The position numbers were made by a program, and so were the translations under genes. Below, piece by piece: positions 1-10,792 of a stretch of DNA of 64,000 bases. The stretch's first letter is position 1. Each line of letters opens with the position of its first letter. The notes under the pieces were generated by a model. That model searched no databases, was not told the DNA's origin, and worked only from the letters and a program-made list of their open reading frames with translations. This DNA comes from Mycolicibacterium wolinskyi. GTDB lineage: Bacteria > Actinomycetota > Actinomycetes > Mycobacteriales > Mycobacteriaceae. The stretch lies in the NCBI RefSeq assembly GCF_002101965.1, contig NZ_LQQA01000010.1:310001-374000 (forward strand). The letters are read 5' to 3'.

Positions 1-401
1 AACGACATGATCTGCGAATCCGCGCCGTCATCGGAGACCGTGCGACGCAGCAACGCCCGCATCCGGGCGAGCAGTTCTTCGAGAGCAAACGGCTTGGGCA
101 GGTAATCGTCGGCCCCCGCGTCGAGCCCGGCCACCCGCTCGGAAACGGAGTCGCGGGCCGTGAGGACGAGAATCGGCAGATCGTCGCCGGTGCTCCTGAG
201 CTGCCGGCAGACTTCCAGCCCGTCGAGCCGCGGCATCATCACGTCCAATACCACGGCGTCGGGCCGGTCATTCGCGATCAGATCGAGGGCTTCGACACCG
301 TCTTGGGCAAGCTCGACCGAGTAACCATTAAAGGAAAGCGACCGGCGCAGAGATTCGCGCACAGCGCGATCGTCATCAACGACAAGAATGCGCACAGGCA
401 C
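1..401 (-). CDS. mprA: Response regulator MprA, 5' part only (truncated by window edge)
   Basis: N-terminal 133 residues of an OmpR/PhoB-type response regulator. The receiver domain reads [15 protein letters not shown] at the start, has the phospho-acceptor Asp in the [12 protein letters not shown] segment, and ends with the [10 protein letters not shown] and DDYLPKPF (conserved Lys) signatures. The DNA-binding winged-helix domain lies beyond base 1. The match to mycobacterial MprA, the regulator paired with MprB for envelope stress and persistence, is close by memory. The start is taken as GTG at 401 (VPVRIL); a second GTG at 395 is possible. The partner kinase gene should lie outside the window. 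Confidence 0.93.
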   Translation of the reverse strand, partial: MPVRILVVDDDRAVRESLRRSLSFNGYSVELAQDGVEALDLIANDRPDAVVLDVMMPRLDGLEVCRQLRSTGDDLPILVLTARDSVSERVAGLDAGADDYLPKPFALEELLARMRALLRRTVSDDGADSQIMS

Positions 402-501
402 AGTCTCAACCTGCTATCTGAGAGTGGCCTGAGAGGCGCGCCGCAAATTGACCCAACATTTGTGCCCGCACGTCGAAAGCCCGCCGAATCCGCACACGCG
501 A

Positions 502-531
502 AAAAGCGCTATCACCCGTGATAGCGCTTTT
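502..531. terminator. Perfect hairpin terminator between mprA and rpmF
   Basis: Fourteen-base arms AAAAGCGCTATCAC (502-515) and GTGATAGCGCTTTT (518-531) are exact reverse complements around a two-base loop. Read on the minus strand it follows the rpmF stop at 549 and ends in a T run, so it looks like an intrinsic terminator for rpmF. Its A/T-flanked symmetry would also allow it to work in the opposite direction. Confidence 0.85.
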
Positions 532-548
532 CGGTTGCGTGCGGAAGG

Positions 549-722
549 CTAGCGCTTGTCGAGGTCGATCAGACCGAGGCGAGCGGCCTTGAGCAGGCGA
601 CGCGGCACCTTGCGCTGCTGACCCGCGACATTGACGCTGACGAGACCCGTGGCCTCCGCCTTCCACTGCGCGCGCCGGCTACGGGTGTTCGCGCGCGACA
701 TTCTGCGCTTGGGCACAGCCAT
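549..722 (-). CDS. rpmF: 50S ribosomal protein L32
   Basis: A 57-residue basic protein starting [17 protein letters not shown], the L32 signature, and ending [15 protein letters not shown]. It is a component of the large ribosomal subunit. No cysteines are present, so this is the form without the zinc ribbon found in many L32 proteins; the same seems true of the M. tuberculosis protein. An upstream in-frame ATG at 731 would add three residues, but the family start MAVPKRR is at 722. It sits next to mprA and is followed by a strong hairpin terminator. Confidence 0.95.
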   Translation of the reverse strand: MAVPKRRMSRANTRSRRAQWKAEATGLVSVNVAGQQRKVPRRLLKAARLGLIDLDKR

Positions 723-860
723 GACGTGCATCTCCTTGCTTGGGGTGGTGCGGCCGCGCGAACGTGTTCTCTCGCCGGCGGCGACGATTGCACTACAGAG
801 TAACGGTTGACCTGCGTCGGCTCCAAAACGTCGGGGTACCGACGCAGGTCCGTCACACGA

Positions 861-1784
861 TCAGGGGACGAGGATCGTCTTTCCGGCCAATCGCCCGGCG
901 TCAGCCTCGGCGTGCACCGCGGCCAATTCCGTCAGCGGGCGGCGGTCGGCCACGTCGATGCGCAACTGCCCCGCGTCGACCCGGTGCACGAGGCCGCCCA
1001 ACTGCGCGGCGTCGCTTCTGGCGAACACCCGCACGGTGCGGACCCGACGATTCTCCGGCGCCGGGGTTGTGGTGCTGACGAGAACACCACCATCTTTGAC
1101 CAGCTCGACGAGTGCGGCCGTCTCGTCGGGTGTCGTGTTGACCAGGTTGAGCACGACGTCGAACGGCACACCGTCGACGGCTAGAGCCGCGTAGTCGAGA
1201 TGGCCGATGATGCGGTCGGCCCCGTATGCCTTCACCCGGTCGGCGCTGCGCGCCCCGGCTGTCGCGGTCACGACGGCATCGGCCTGTTTCGCGAGCTGCA
1301 CCGCATAACCACCGACCGCTCCCCCGGCACCGTTGATCAGGATCGTCTGACCGGCCTTGAGCCCGGCGTGTTCGAACAAGGACTGCCATGCGGTCAGGCC
1401 GACGGCGGGCAGGACGGCCGCGTCGGCCAACGGCACGGTGTCCGGCGCGGCGGCGAGCACGTCGGCGGGTGCGATGACGTACTCGGCGGCGGCGCCGTCG
1501 GCATTCATGGGCAGGAAGCCCACGACGGATGCGCCGACCTGCCAGTTCGACACTCCGTCGCCGAGCTGTGCGATGGACCCGGCCACATCGATGCCGGGCA
1601 CGTGCGGAAAGTCGAGCGGGAACGCGTCAGCGAGGTAGCCGGCGCGGATCGCGGCGTCGACCGGATTGAACGATGTGGCCGCCACCTCGATCAGCACTTG
1701 GCCGGCACCGGGTACCGGGCGGTCGGCGTCGCCGTACACCAGGGCGCTGCTGTCGCCGTATCGGTCGTAACGCACTGCCTTCAT
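861..1784 (-). CDS. NADP-dependent quinone oxidoreductase-like MDR enzyme
   Basis: A 307-residue zinc-independent medium-chain dehydrogenase/reductase. The N-terminal GroES-like domain (MKAVRYDRYGDSSALVYGD, then ATSFNPVDAAIRAG) is followed by a Rossmann NADP-binding domain with LINGAGGAVGGYAVQLAK. There are no structural zinc cysteines, as in quinone reductase/enoyl reductase subfamilies. The ATG at 1784 has a strong Shine-Dalgarno (GAAGGAGG) just upstream; the longer reading from 1835 would run through the operator region. It is divergent from a MarR gene and probably repressed by it. The substrate is likely an electrophile or quinone, but this is inferred only from the family. Confidence 0.88.
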   Translation of the reverse strand: MKAVRYDRYGDSSALVYGDADRPVPGAGQVLIEVAATSFNPVDAAIRAGYLADAFPLDFPHVPGIDVAGSIAQLGDGVSNWQVGASVVGFLPMNADGAAAEYVIAPADVLAAAPDTVPLADAAVLPAVGLTAWQSLFEHAGLKAGQTILINGAGGAVGGYAVQLAKQADAVVTATAGARSADRVKAYGADRIIGHLDYAALAVDGVPFDVVLNLVNTTPDETAALVELVKDGGVLVSTTTPAPENRRVRTVRVFARSDAAQLGGLVHRVDAGQLRIDVADRRPLTELAAVHAEADAGRLAGKTILVP

Positions 1785-1804
1785 GGTTCCTCCTTCATTG
1801 ATTT

Positions 1805-1820
1805 GCTTCGAGTTCGAAGC
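1805..1820. promoter_or_regulatory. Palindromic operator 1 (probable MarR site)
   Basis: GCTTCGA-GT-TCGAAGC is a perfect inverted repeat with 7-base arms, 21 bases upstream of the MDR start codon. The same arms recur at 1840-1855. Position between a MarR gene and its divergent enzyme gene makes it the likely repressor site. Confidence 0.75.
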
Positions 1821-1839
1821 ATCTACGGTCTGCACAACC

Positions 1840-1855
1840 GCTTCGATGTCGAAGC
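1840..1855. promoter_or_regulatory. Palindromic operator 2 (probable MarR site)
   Basis: GCTTCGA-TG-TCGAAGC has exactly the same arms as the site at 1805-1820 and differs only in the two central bases. The two centres are 35 bases apart, so two repressor dimers could cover both divergent promoters. Confidence 0.75.
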
Positions 1856-1886
1856 AATTCCCGGACCGGCCGAATATTCTGAACCG

Positions 1887-2366
1887 GTGGCCGAAGCACT
1901 GGAGCCGGAGCAGCTACACACGTACTTCGCATTGATGGAGGCCGTGAGTCTGCTCCAGCACGCGGTCGCGCAACAGCTGCGTGCCGAGGGAGACCTCAGC
2001 TACGTGCAATTCCAGCTGCTGGCCAAACTCGTCGACGCCGACAAACCGCTGACCATGACCGAACTCGCCGACGGGGTCGTCTACAGCCGCAGCGGATTGA
2101 CGCATCAGGCCGGACTCTTAGAGAAAGCCGGGCTCATCGAGCGGCGGCACAGTACCGATGATCAGCGCGCCACCCTGGTCAGCATCACCAAGAGCGGACG
2201 AGCGCTCGTGGCCAAGGTGTTGCCCGGGCACATCGATGTCACGCGCAGTCTGCTGTTCGACCCATTGAGCGAGCGGGATCTGCGTACCCTCGGCGACATC
2301 ATGACCCGGGCTCGCGACCACATGCGCAGCCTGCCGCCCCGCTCGGCGCGCCGAAGCGCCCCTTGA
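1887..2366 (+). CDS. MarR family transcriptional regulator
   Basis: A 159-residue MarR-type winged-helix protein. The helix-turn-helix and wing are seen in PLTMTELADGVVYSRSGLTHQ, then AGLIERRHSTDDQRATLVSIT, the typical MarR wing with DxR. GTG at 1887 (VAEALEPEQLH) is chosen because the open frame further upstream runs antisense through the MDR gene. It is transcribed away from the MDR gene with the two palindromes between, the usual layout for autorepression and control of the neighbouring enzyme. Confidence 0.88.
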   Translation: MAEALEPEQLHTYFALMEAVSLLQHAVAQQLRAEGDLSYVQFQLLAKLVDADKPLTMTELADGVVYSRSGLTHQAGLLEKAGLIERRHSTDDQRATLVSITKSGRALVAKVLPGHIDVTRSLLFDPLSERDLRTLGDIMTRARDHMRSLPPRSARRSAP

Positions 2367-2388
2367 CGTGAGACCGGCGGTACCCGCT

Positions 2389-2404
2389 AACCTACCGGTT
2401 GGTT
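2389..2404. promoter_or_regulatory. Near-palindrome upstream of the acyl-CoA operon
   Basis: AACCTACC/GGTTGGTT is a 16-base inverted repeat with one mismatched pair, 33 bases before the first gene of the six-gene operon. It has the size of a TetR-family operator. No TetR gene is adjacent, so the regulator is unknown. Confidence 0.45.
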
Positions 2405-2436
2405 GGGTACCGAGGTCAGCGACGACGGGAGTGTGC

Positions 2437-4128
2437 GTGACGGTCCGTATCGGGAACTGTTCGGGCTTCTACGGTGACCGGCTCGCCGCGATGCGCGAGA
2501 TGCTCACCGGCGGAGATCTCGACTATCTCACCGGCGACTACCTCGCCGAGCTCACCATGCTCATCCTGGCTCGTGACCGCGCCAAGGACGCCGACCGCGG
2601 CTACGCCAAGACCTTCCTGCGCCAGCTCGAGGAATCGCTGGGACTGGCGCTCGACAAACGCGTGAAGATCGTCGCCAACGCGGGCGGCCTCAACCCCGGC
2701 GGGCTGGCCGCCGCGGTCCGGGCCCTCGCCGAACGGCTCGGCCTGACCGTCAACGTCGCCCATGTCGAGGGCGACGATCTGGTGGCCCGCGCGAACGAAC
2801 TCGGCCTGGGCAACCCGCTGGCCGCCAACGCCTACCTGGGCGCGTGGGGAATCGTGGACTGCCTCAACGACGGCGCCGACGTCGTGGTCACCGGCCGGGT
2901 CACCGACGCGTCGGTGATCGTGGGGCCGGCCGCTGCGCATTTCGGCTGGGGCCGAACGGATTACGACGCGCTGGCCGGCGCGGTGGCCGCCGGGCACGTG
3001 ATCGAATGCGGCGCGCAGGCGACAGGCGGAAACTACGCGTTCTTCACCGAGGTTCCGGACCTACGTCACCCCGGATTCCCGCTCGCCGAGATCGCGGCCG
3101 ACGGCTCGTCGGTCATCACCAAACATCCCGGCACCGGCGGACAGGTCAGCGTCGGCACCGTGACCGCGCAACTGCTCTACGAGATCGGCGGCGCGCGGTA
3201 CGCGAACCCCGACGTGACATTGCGCGTCGACTCCCTGAAGCTCAGTCAGGACGGCGATGACCGCGTGCGGATCTCCGGGGTCAAAGGCGAAGCTCCGCCG
3301 CCGACGTACAAGGTGTCGCTCAACAGCATCGGCGGTTTCCGCAATGCGACGACGTTCGTGCTGACCGGCCTCGACATCGAGGCCAAGGCACAGTTGGTGC
3401 GCGACCAACTGGAGGGCGCGCTGAAAGTCAAACCGGCCGAGCTGGAATGGACACTGGCCCGCACCGACCATCCCGACGCCGACACCGAAGAGGCCGCCAG
3501 CGCACTGCTGCACTGTGTGGTCCGCGACCCGGACCCGAACAACGTGGGCCGTCATTTCTCGTCGGCCGCAGTCGAACTCGCGCTGGCCAGCTACCCGGGC
3601 TTCACCGCGACCGCGCCGCCCGGCGACGGGCAGGTCTACGGGGTCTTCACACCCGGGTATGTCGATGCCACCGAGGTGCCGCACGTCGCCGTGCACGCGG
3701 ACGGCACGCGCACCGACATCGCGCCTGCGACCGAAACCCTCGAACTCTCAACGGTTCCGGAGCCACCGCTGCCCGAGCCCCTTCCGGCCGGGCCCACCCG
3801 CCGCGCACCGCTCGGCCTGATTGCCGGCGCGCGCAGCGGCGACAAGGGCGGCTCGGCCAATGTCGGGGTGTGGGTACGTACCGACGAGCAGTGGCGGTGG
3901 CTGGTCCACACGCTGACGATCGACAAACTTCGTGAACTGCTGCCCGAGGCCGCCGAACTGCCGGTGACACGACACGTGCTGCCGAACCTGCGGGCGGTGA
4001 ACTTCGTGATCGAAGGCATTCTCGGCCAGGGCGTGGCCTATCAAGCCCGATTCGATCCGCAGGCGAAAGGGCTGGGCGAATGGTTGCGCAGCCGTCATCT
4101 CGACATCCCGGAGGAACTCATCGGATGA
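2437..4128 (+). CDS. AtuA-like protein (DUF1446), acyl-CoA operon gene 1
   Basis: A 563-residue protein of the acyclic terpene utilisation AtuA family. The N-terminal part has VRIGNCSGFYGDR, VANAGGLNPGGLAAAV and VVVTGRVTDASVIVGP; the C-terminal AtuA-like domain begins at GLIAGARSGDKGGSANVGVW. The biochemical role of AtuA is not established; it accompanies geranyl-CoA or related acyl-CoA carboxylases. By synteny this is the Rv0976c counterpart. The GTG at 2437 (VTVRIG) fits the family start; GTG at 2431 is also in frame. Its stop overlaps the ATG of the next gene (ATGA), indicating translational coupling. Confidence 0.85.
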   Translation: MTVRIGNCSGFYGDRLAAMREMLTGGDLDYLTGDYLAELTMLILARDRAKDADRGYAKTFLRQLEESLGLALDKRVKIVANAGGLNPGGLAAAVRALAERLGLTVNVAHVEGDDLVARANELGLGNPLAANAYLGAWGIVDCLNDGADVVVTGRVTDASVIVGPAAAHFGWGRTDYDALAGAVAAGHVIECGAQATGGNYAFFTEVPDLRHPGFPLAEIAADGSSVITKHPGTGGQVSVGTVTAQLLYEIGGARYANPDVTLRVDSLKLSQDGDDRVRISGVKGEAPPPTYKVSLNSIGGFRNATTFVLTGLDIEAKAQLVRDQLEGALKVKPAELEWTLARTDHPDADTEEAASALLHCVVRDPDPNNVGRHFSSAAVELALASYPGFTATAPPGDGQVYGVFTPGYVDATEVPHVAVHADGTRTDIAPATETLELSTVPEPPLPEPLPAGPTRRAPLGLIAGARSGDKGGSANVGVWVRTDEQWRWLVHTLTIDKLRELLPEAAELPVTRHVLPNLRAVNFVIEGILGQGVAYQARFDPQAKGLGEWLRSRHLDIPEELIG

Positions 4129-5269
4129 GCATCTGGACCACACCCGAGCGCGAAGCGCTGCGTAAGACCGTGCGCGCCTTCGCCGAACGCGAGGTGCTGC
4201 CCAACGTCGACGAGTGGGAACGCACCGGCGAACTGCCGCGCGAACTGCACCGCAAAGCCGCCGACGCCGGCCTGCTCGGCGCGGGTTTTCCCGAATCGGT
4301 CGGCGGTGGCGGCGGGGACGGCGCCGACGCGGTGATCATCTGCGAGGAGATGCATCACGCCGGTTCACCGGGCGGCGTGTTCGCATCGCTGTTCACGTGC
4401 GGCATCGCGGTTCCGCACATGATCGCCTCGGGTGACGAGCGGCTGATCGAGACGTATGTGAAGCCCACGCTGCGCGGGGAGAAGATCGGGTCCTTGGCCA
4501 TCACCGAACCCGGCGGGGGCTCCGACGTCGGCCACCTCACCACCAAGGCAGTGCGGGACGGGGATGACTACATCCTCAACGGCGCCAAGACGTACATCAC
4601 GTCCGGCGTCCGCGCCGACTACGTCGTCACCGCGGCCCGCACCGGTGGCCCCGGCGCGGCCGGAGTATCGCTGATCGTGGTCGACAAGGGCACGCCGGGA
4701 TTCGAGGTCAGCCGCAAGCTCGACAAGATGGGTTGGCGATCGAGCGATACCGCCGAGCTGTCCTACACCGACGTGCGGGTTCCGGTCGCGAATCTGGTCG
4801 GGGCGGAGAACTCGGGCTTCCTGCAGATCGCCGCGGCCTTCGTCTCCGAACGGGTGGGCCTTGCCGCACAGGCGTATTCGAGCGCGCAGCGGTGTCTGGA
4901 CCTGACTGTCGAGTGGTGTCGCAACCGCGAGACCTTCGGCAAGCCGCTGATCGCGCGGCAGTCGGTGCAGAACACCTTGGCCGAGATGGCCCGGCGCATC
5001 GACGTCGCACGCGTGTACACGCGCAACGTGGTCGAGCGTCAGCTCGCGGGTGATACCAACCTGATCACCGAAGTGTGCTTTGCGAAGAACACCGCGGTCG
5101 AGGCCGGCGAATGGGTGGCCAATCAGGCCGTGCAGTTGTTCGGCGGCATGGGCTATATGGCCGAATCCGAGGTCGAGCGGCAGTACCGCGACATGCGCAT
5201 CCTCGGCATCGGCGGCGGCACCACCGAGATCCTCACCTCGTTGGCGGCAAAGACGTTGGGATTCCAGTC

Positions 5270-5273
<4 letters not shown>
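4125..5273 (+). CDS. fadE13: Acyl-CoA dehydrogenase FadE13-like
   Basis: A 382-residue flavin-dependent acyl-CoA dehydrogenase. It has the N-terminal helical domain, the central beta domain with SLAITEPGGGSDVGHL and NGAKTYITSG, and the C-terminal domain with QLFGGMGYMAESEVERQYRD and a GGGTTEI segment, where the family ends with GTxEI. It should introduce the alpha-beta double bond in an acyl-CoA for downstream carboxylation. ATG at 4125 overlaps the stop of the AtuA-like gene, and its own stop overlaps the GTG of accD2. The symbol is assigned by operon order and similarity as remembered (Rv0975c). Confidence 0.85.
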
Positions 5274-6865
<1,592 letters not shown>

Positions 6866-6873
6866 GCGGCTCG

Positions 6874-8811
6874 ATGATCACAAGAGTGCTGGTCGCCAAC
6901 CGCGGGGAGATCGCCCGCCGCGTGTTCGCCACCTGCCGTCGTCTCGGTATCGGCACCGTCGCGGTCTACACCGACCCCGACGCCGGTTCACCGCACGTTG
7001 CCGAGGCCGACGCCCGCGTGCGCCTGGATGGCAGCAACGGCTACCTCGATGCCACCCAACTCATCGCCGCGGCCCGCGCCGCCGGCGCCGATGCGATACA
7101 TCCCGGCTACGGGTTCCTCTCGGAGAACGCCGATTTCGCGGCCGCGGTGATCGACGCGGGCCTGACCTGGATCGGCCCGCCCGTGCCGGCCGTGCAGGCC
7201 ATGGGTTCCAAGATCGAGGCCAAGAAAATGATGGCCGCGGCCGGTGTCCCGGTGCTGGCCGAGCTCGACCCGGACACCGTCACGGCAGATCAGCTGCCGG
7301 TGCTGGTGAAGGCCTCGGCCGGCGGCGGTGGCCGCGGTATGCGCGTCGTGCGGGAACTGGCCGAGCTGCCTGCCGAAGTCGCCGCGGCGCAGCGCGAGGC
7401 ACAGTCGGCGTTCGGCGACCCGACGGTGTTCTGCGAGCGCTACCTCGCCGCGGGCCACCACGTCGAGGTGCAGGTGCTCTCCGATGCGCACGGCACGGTG
7501 TGGGCGGTCGGCGAACGTGAATGCTCCATTCAGCGCCGTCACCAGAAGATCATCGAAGAGGCTCCCTCACCTCTCGTGGAACGCACACCGGGCATGCGCG
7601 ACAAGCTGTTCGAGGCGGCACGACTGGCTGCAGAGGCCATCGGCTACACCGGTGCCGGCACCGTCGAGTTCATGGCCGACGATCATGGCGATTTCTTCTT
7701 CCTCGAGATGAACACACGCCTGCAGGTCGAGCACCCGGTGACCGAGGCGACCACCGGCCTCGACCTCGTCGAGCTACAGCTGCGGGTCGCCGAGGGCGCA
7801 CGGCTCGATCCCGCACCACCGCCGTCGCGGGGCCACGCCATCGAGGCGCGGCTGTATGCCGAAGACCCCGCGAAGAATTGGCAGCCGCAGGCCGGAACGG
7901 TGCACCGCTTCGATGTTCCCGGTGACGTGCGCGTCGACACGGGCATCGTCGACGGCTCGGTGGTGTCGATCTTCTACGACCCGATGCTGGCCAAGGTCAT
8001 CTCGTATGCGCCGACCCGCCGCCAGGCCGCCGGTGTCCTGGCCGATGCACTGGCCCGCACCAAGCTCCACGGGGTGCGCACCAACCGGGATCTGTTGGTC
8101 AACGTGCTGCGGCATCCCGCTTTTCTCGACGGGGCCACTGATACCGCGTTCTTCGACACACATGGGCTGGACGCCCTTGCGGCACCACTGACCGATCCGG
8201 CGGCGGTGACACTGTCGGCCGTCGCCGCCACACTCGCCGATGCCGCGCACAACCGCGCCACCGCACGAGTTTTCGGTGCCGCCCCGAGCGGGTGGCGCAA
8301 TCTGGCGTCGGGCTATCAGTCCCGGCTGTTCCGCGACAGCGCCGGCGAGGATCTGTCGGTGCGGTACCGGTTCACCCGAACAGGTGTCGATCTGCCCGAC
8401 AACGCCGCCGTCGCGCTGGTATCGGCGACGCCCGAGCACGTCGTGCTCGCCGTCGACGGAGTGGAACGGCCGTTCGAGGTCGCTCGCTACGGCGCGGACG
8501 TGTTCGTCGATTCGCCGCTCGGTGCAGTGCAATTGGTGGCCCAACCGCGCTTCCCCGACCCCGACGCCGCCGTCGCGCATGGTTCCCTGCTGGCGCCCAT
8601 GCCGGGCTCGGTGGTGCGCGTCGGCGCCGCTGTCGGCGACACCGTGACCGCGGGCCAACCGCTCATCTGGCTTGAGGCCATGAAGATGGAGCACACGATC
8701 GCCGCACCCGAGGACGGGGTGCTCGCCGAACTGAATGTCGAAGCCGGTCAACAAGTCGAAGTCGGCGCCGTACTTGCCCGCGTCCAAACCCCTGAAGGAG
8801 AACAGTCATGA
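6874..8811 (+). CDS. accA2: Acyl-CoA carboxylase alpha subunit (biotin carboxylase + BCCP)
   Basis: A 645-residue protein with biotin carboxylase (ITRVLVANRGEIARRVF at the start, GGGGRGMRVV glycine-rich ATP loop, FLEMNTRLQVEHPVTE) and a C-terminal biotinyl domain with EAMKMEHTI, placing the biotinylated Lys at about residue 604. It carboxylates biotin with ATP and bicarbonate and delivers it to AccD2. ATG at 6874 matches the family start; GTG at 6862, which overlaps the accD2 stop, would add four residues and cannot be excluded. The stop overlaps the ATG of the next gene. Confidence 0.88.
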   Translation: MITRVLVANRGEIARRVFATCRRLGIGTVAVYTDPDAGSPHVAEADARVRLDGSNGYLDATQLIAAARAAGADAIHPGYGFLSENADFAAAVIDAGLTWIGPPVPAVQAMGSKIEAKKMMAAAGVPVLAELDPDTVTADQLPVLVKASAGGGGRGMRVVRELAELPAEVAAAQREAQSAFGDPTVFCERYLAAGHHVEVQVLSDAHGTVWAVGERECSIQRRHQKIIEEAPSPLVERTPGMRDKLFEAARLAAEAIGYTGAGTVEFMADDHGDFFFLEMNTRLQVEHPVTEATTGLDLVELQLRVAEGARLDPAPPPSRGHAIEARLYAEDPAKNWQPQAGTVHRFDVPGDVRVDTGIVDGSVVSIFYDPMLAKVISYAPTRRQAAGVLADALARTKLHGVRTNRDLLVNVLRHPAFLDGATDTAFFDTHGLDALAAPLTDPAAVTLSAVAATLADAAHNRATARVFGAAPSGWRNLASGYQSRLFRDSAGEDLSVRYRFTRTGVDLPDNAAVALVSATPEHVVLAVDGVERPFEVARYGADVFVDSPLGAVQLVAQPRFPDPDAAVAHGSLLAPMPGSVVRVGAAVGDTVTAGQPLIWLEAMKMEHTIAAPEDGVLAELNVEAGQQVEVGAVLARVQTPEGEQS

Positions 8812-9968
8812 GTGGCTTCATCGAGACCGAGGAACAGCAGGCGCTGCGTCAGGCCGTGGCAGCGATGGCCGCCAACTACGGTCAGGACTATTACCTGGAG
8901 AAGGCCCGCGCCGGTGAGCACACCACCGAGTTGTGGAACGAGGCAGGCAAACTCGGCTTCATCGGGGTGAACCTGCCCGAGGAGTACGGCGGCGGCGGTG
9001 CCGGCATGTACGAGCTCAGCCTGGTCATGGAGGAGATGTCGGCCACGGGCTGCGCGCTGCTCATGATGGTGGTCTCCCCCGCGATCAACGGCACGATCAT
9101 CTCGAAGTTCGGTACCGAAGAGCAGAAGAAACGCTGGATCCCCGGCATCGCCGACGGATCGATCACCATGGCGTTCGCCATCACCGAACCCGACGCCGGC
9201 TCCAACAGTCACCGGATCACGACCACGGCCCGCAAAGACGGCAGCGACTGGATCATCAAGGGCCAGAAAACATTCATCTCGGGTATCGACCAGGCCCAGG
9301 CCGTGCTGGTCGTGGGCCGCACCGAAGACCACAAAACCGGCAACCTCAAGCCCGCGCTGTTCGTGGTCCCGACCGACACCCCTGGCCTGAGCTGGACCAA
9401 GATCGACATGGAGATCGTGAGCCCGGAAAGCCAGTTCCAGGTGTTCCTCGACGACGTCCGGCTTCCGGCCGATGCGCTGGTGGGTTCCGAGGACGCCGCT
9501 ATCGCGCAGTTGTTCGCCGGCCTGAACCCCGAACGCATCATGGGTGCGGCCAGCGCAGTCGGCATGGGTCGGTTCGCCATCAACAAGGCCGTCGAGTACG
9601 TCAAGAACCGCCAGGTGTGGAAGGTTCCGATCGGCAGCCACCAGGGCTTGTCACATCCGTTGGCGCAGAACCACATCGAGATCGAACTCGCCAAGCTGAT
9701 GATGCAGAAGGCCGCGACGCTCTACGACGCGGGCAACGATTTCGGCGCGGCCGAGGCTGCCAACATGGCGAAGTACGCCGCGGGTGAGGCGTCGGTGCGT
9801 GCGGTGGACCAGGCCGTGCAGTCCCTGGGCGGCAACGGTTTGACCAAGGAGTACGGCATCGCGGCAGCGGTGACGGCGTCCAAGCTCGCGCGCATCGCAC
9901 CGGTCAGCCGCGAGATGATCCTCAACTTCGTCGCGCAGACGTCGCTGGGCCTGCCCCGGTCGTACTGA
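8808..9968 (+). CDS. fadE12: Acyl-CoA dehydrogenase FadE12-like
   Basis: A second acyl-CoA dehydrogenase of 386 residues in the same operon. It shows MAFAITEPDAGSNSHRI and IIKGQKTFISG in the flavin-binding beta domain and QSLGGNGLTKEYGIA near the C terminus. The end of the protein (REMILNFVAQTSLGLP) differs from the GTTEI ending of its FadE13-like neighbour, so the two enzymes probably act on different acyl-CoAs or at different steps. ATG at 8808 overlaps the accA2 stop (ATGA). The symbol follows the Rv0972c position. Confidence 0.83.
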   Translation: MSGFIETEEQQALRQAVAAMAANYGQDYYLEKARAGEHTTELWNEAGKLGFIGVNLPEEYGGGGAGMYELSLVMEEMSATGCALLMMVVSPAINGTIISKFGTEEQKKRWIPGIADGSITMAFAITEPDAGSNSHRITTTARKDGSDWIIKGQKTFISGIDQAQAVLVVGRTEDHKTGNLKPALFVVPTDTPGLSWTKIDMEIVSPESQFQVFLDDVRLPADALVGSEDAAIAQLFAGLNPERIMGAASAVGMGRFAINKAVEYVKNRQVWKVPIGSHQGLSHPLAQNHIEIELAKLMMQKAATLYDAGNDFGAAEAANMAKYAAGEASVRAVDQAVQSLGGNGLTKEYGIAAAVTASKLARIAPVSREMILNFVAQTSLGLPRSY

Positions 9969-10738
9969 TGTCCAAGCTCGTTCAGTACACGGTCGACGGC
10001 GCCGTCGCTCGCCTGACCCTCGACTCACCGCACAACCGCAACGCACTGTCGACCGCACTCGTCGAGCAATTGCACGAGGGTTTCGCCGGCGCCGCCGCCG
10101 AACCCGGCGTGCGGGTGGTGGTGCTCGGCCATACCGGCGGAACATTCTGCGCCGGAGCCGATCTCAGCGAAGCAGCGGGCCGGGATCCGGGCGATGTCGC
10201 CGTCGACCGGGCACGGGAGATGACCAAGCTGCTGCGCACGATCCTCGAGCTGCCGCTGCCGGTGATCGGCGCGATCGACGGGCATGTCCGCGCCGGTGGC
10301 CTCGGTCTCGTCGGCGCCTGCGACCTGGTGGTGGCCGGCTCCAACAGCACGTTCGCGTTGACCGAGGCACGCATCGGCGTTGCACCGTCGATCATCTCGC
10401 TGACCCTGTTGCCGAAGATGACGCCCCGCTCGGCAGGGCGTTACTTCGTCACCGGTGAGAAGTTCGGGGCCGCCGAGGCGGCTGCGATCGGCCTGATCAC
10501 CCTGGCCGCCGACGACGTCTCCGCCGCTGTGGCGGCATTGGCGGGCGAGATCGCCAAGGGTTCACCGCAAGGGCTGGCCACGTCGAAAGCGTTGACCACT
10601 GCGTCGATCCTGCGCAGTTTCGATGAACACGCCGAGGACCTCACTCAGCAGTCGGCGCGGCTGTTCGTGTCGGACGAGGCCCGCGAAGGAATGATGGCAT
10701 TCCTCCAGAAGCGGCCGCCGAGTTGGACGACGGTGTGA
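9968..10738 (+). CDS. echA7: Enoyl-CoA hydratase family protein EchA7-like
   Basis: A 256-residue crotonase-fold protein, last gene of the six-gene operon; its ATG overlaps the previous stop (TGATG). Oxyanion-hole segments are GGTFCAGADLS and AGGLGLVGACDLVV, and FALTEARIGVAPSI carries a Glu where one catalytic acid is expected. The second catalytic-Glu region is not obvious. With the carboxylase and dehydrogenases it should hydrate a glutaconyl-CoA-type intermediate, as in leucine or acyclic isoprenoid degradation. The exact substrate is inferred only from context. Confidence 0.83.
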   Translation: MSKLVQYTVDGAVARLTLDSPHNRNALSTALVEQLHEGFAGAAAEPGVRVVVLGHTGGTFCAGADLSEAAGRDPGDVAVDRAREMTKLLRTILELPLPVIGAIDGHVRAGGLGLVGACDLVVAGSNSTFALTEARIGVAPSIISLTLLPKMTPRSAGRYFVTGEKFGAAEAAAIGLITLAADDVSAAVAALAGEIAKGSPQGLATSKALTTASILRSFDEHAEDLTQQSARLFVSDEAREGMMAFLQKRPPSWTTV

Positions 10739-10792
10739 TCTGACTCTCAAATAGCAATTGGCGTCGATATCCGGTTTGGCCGTCCGGGAGCC

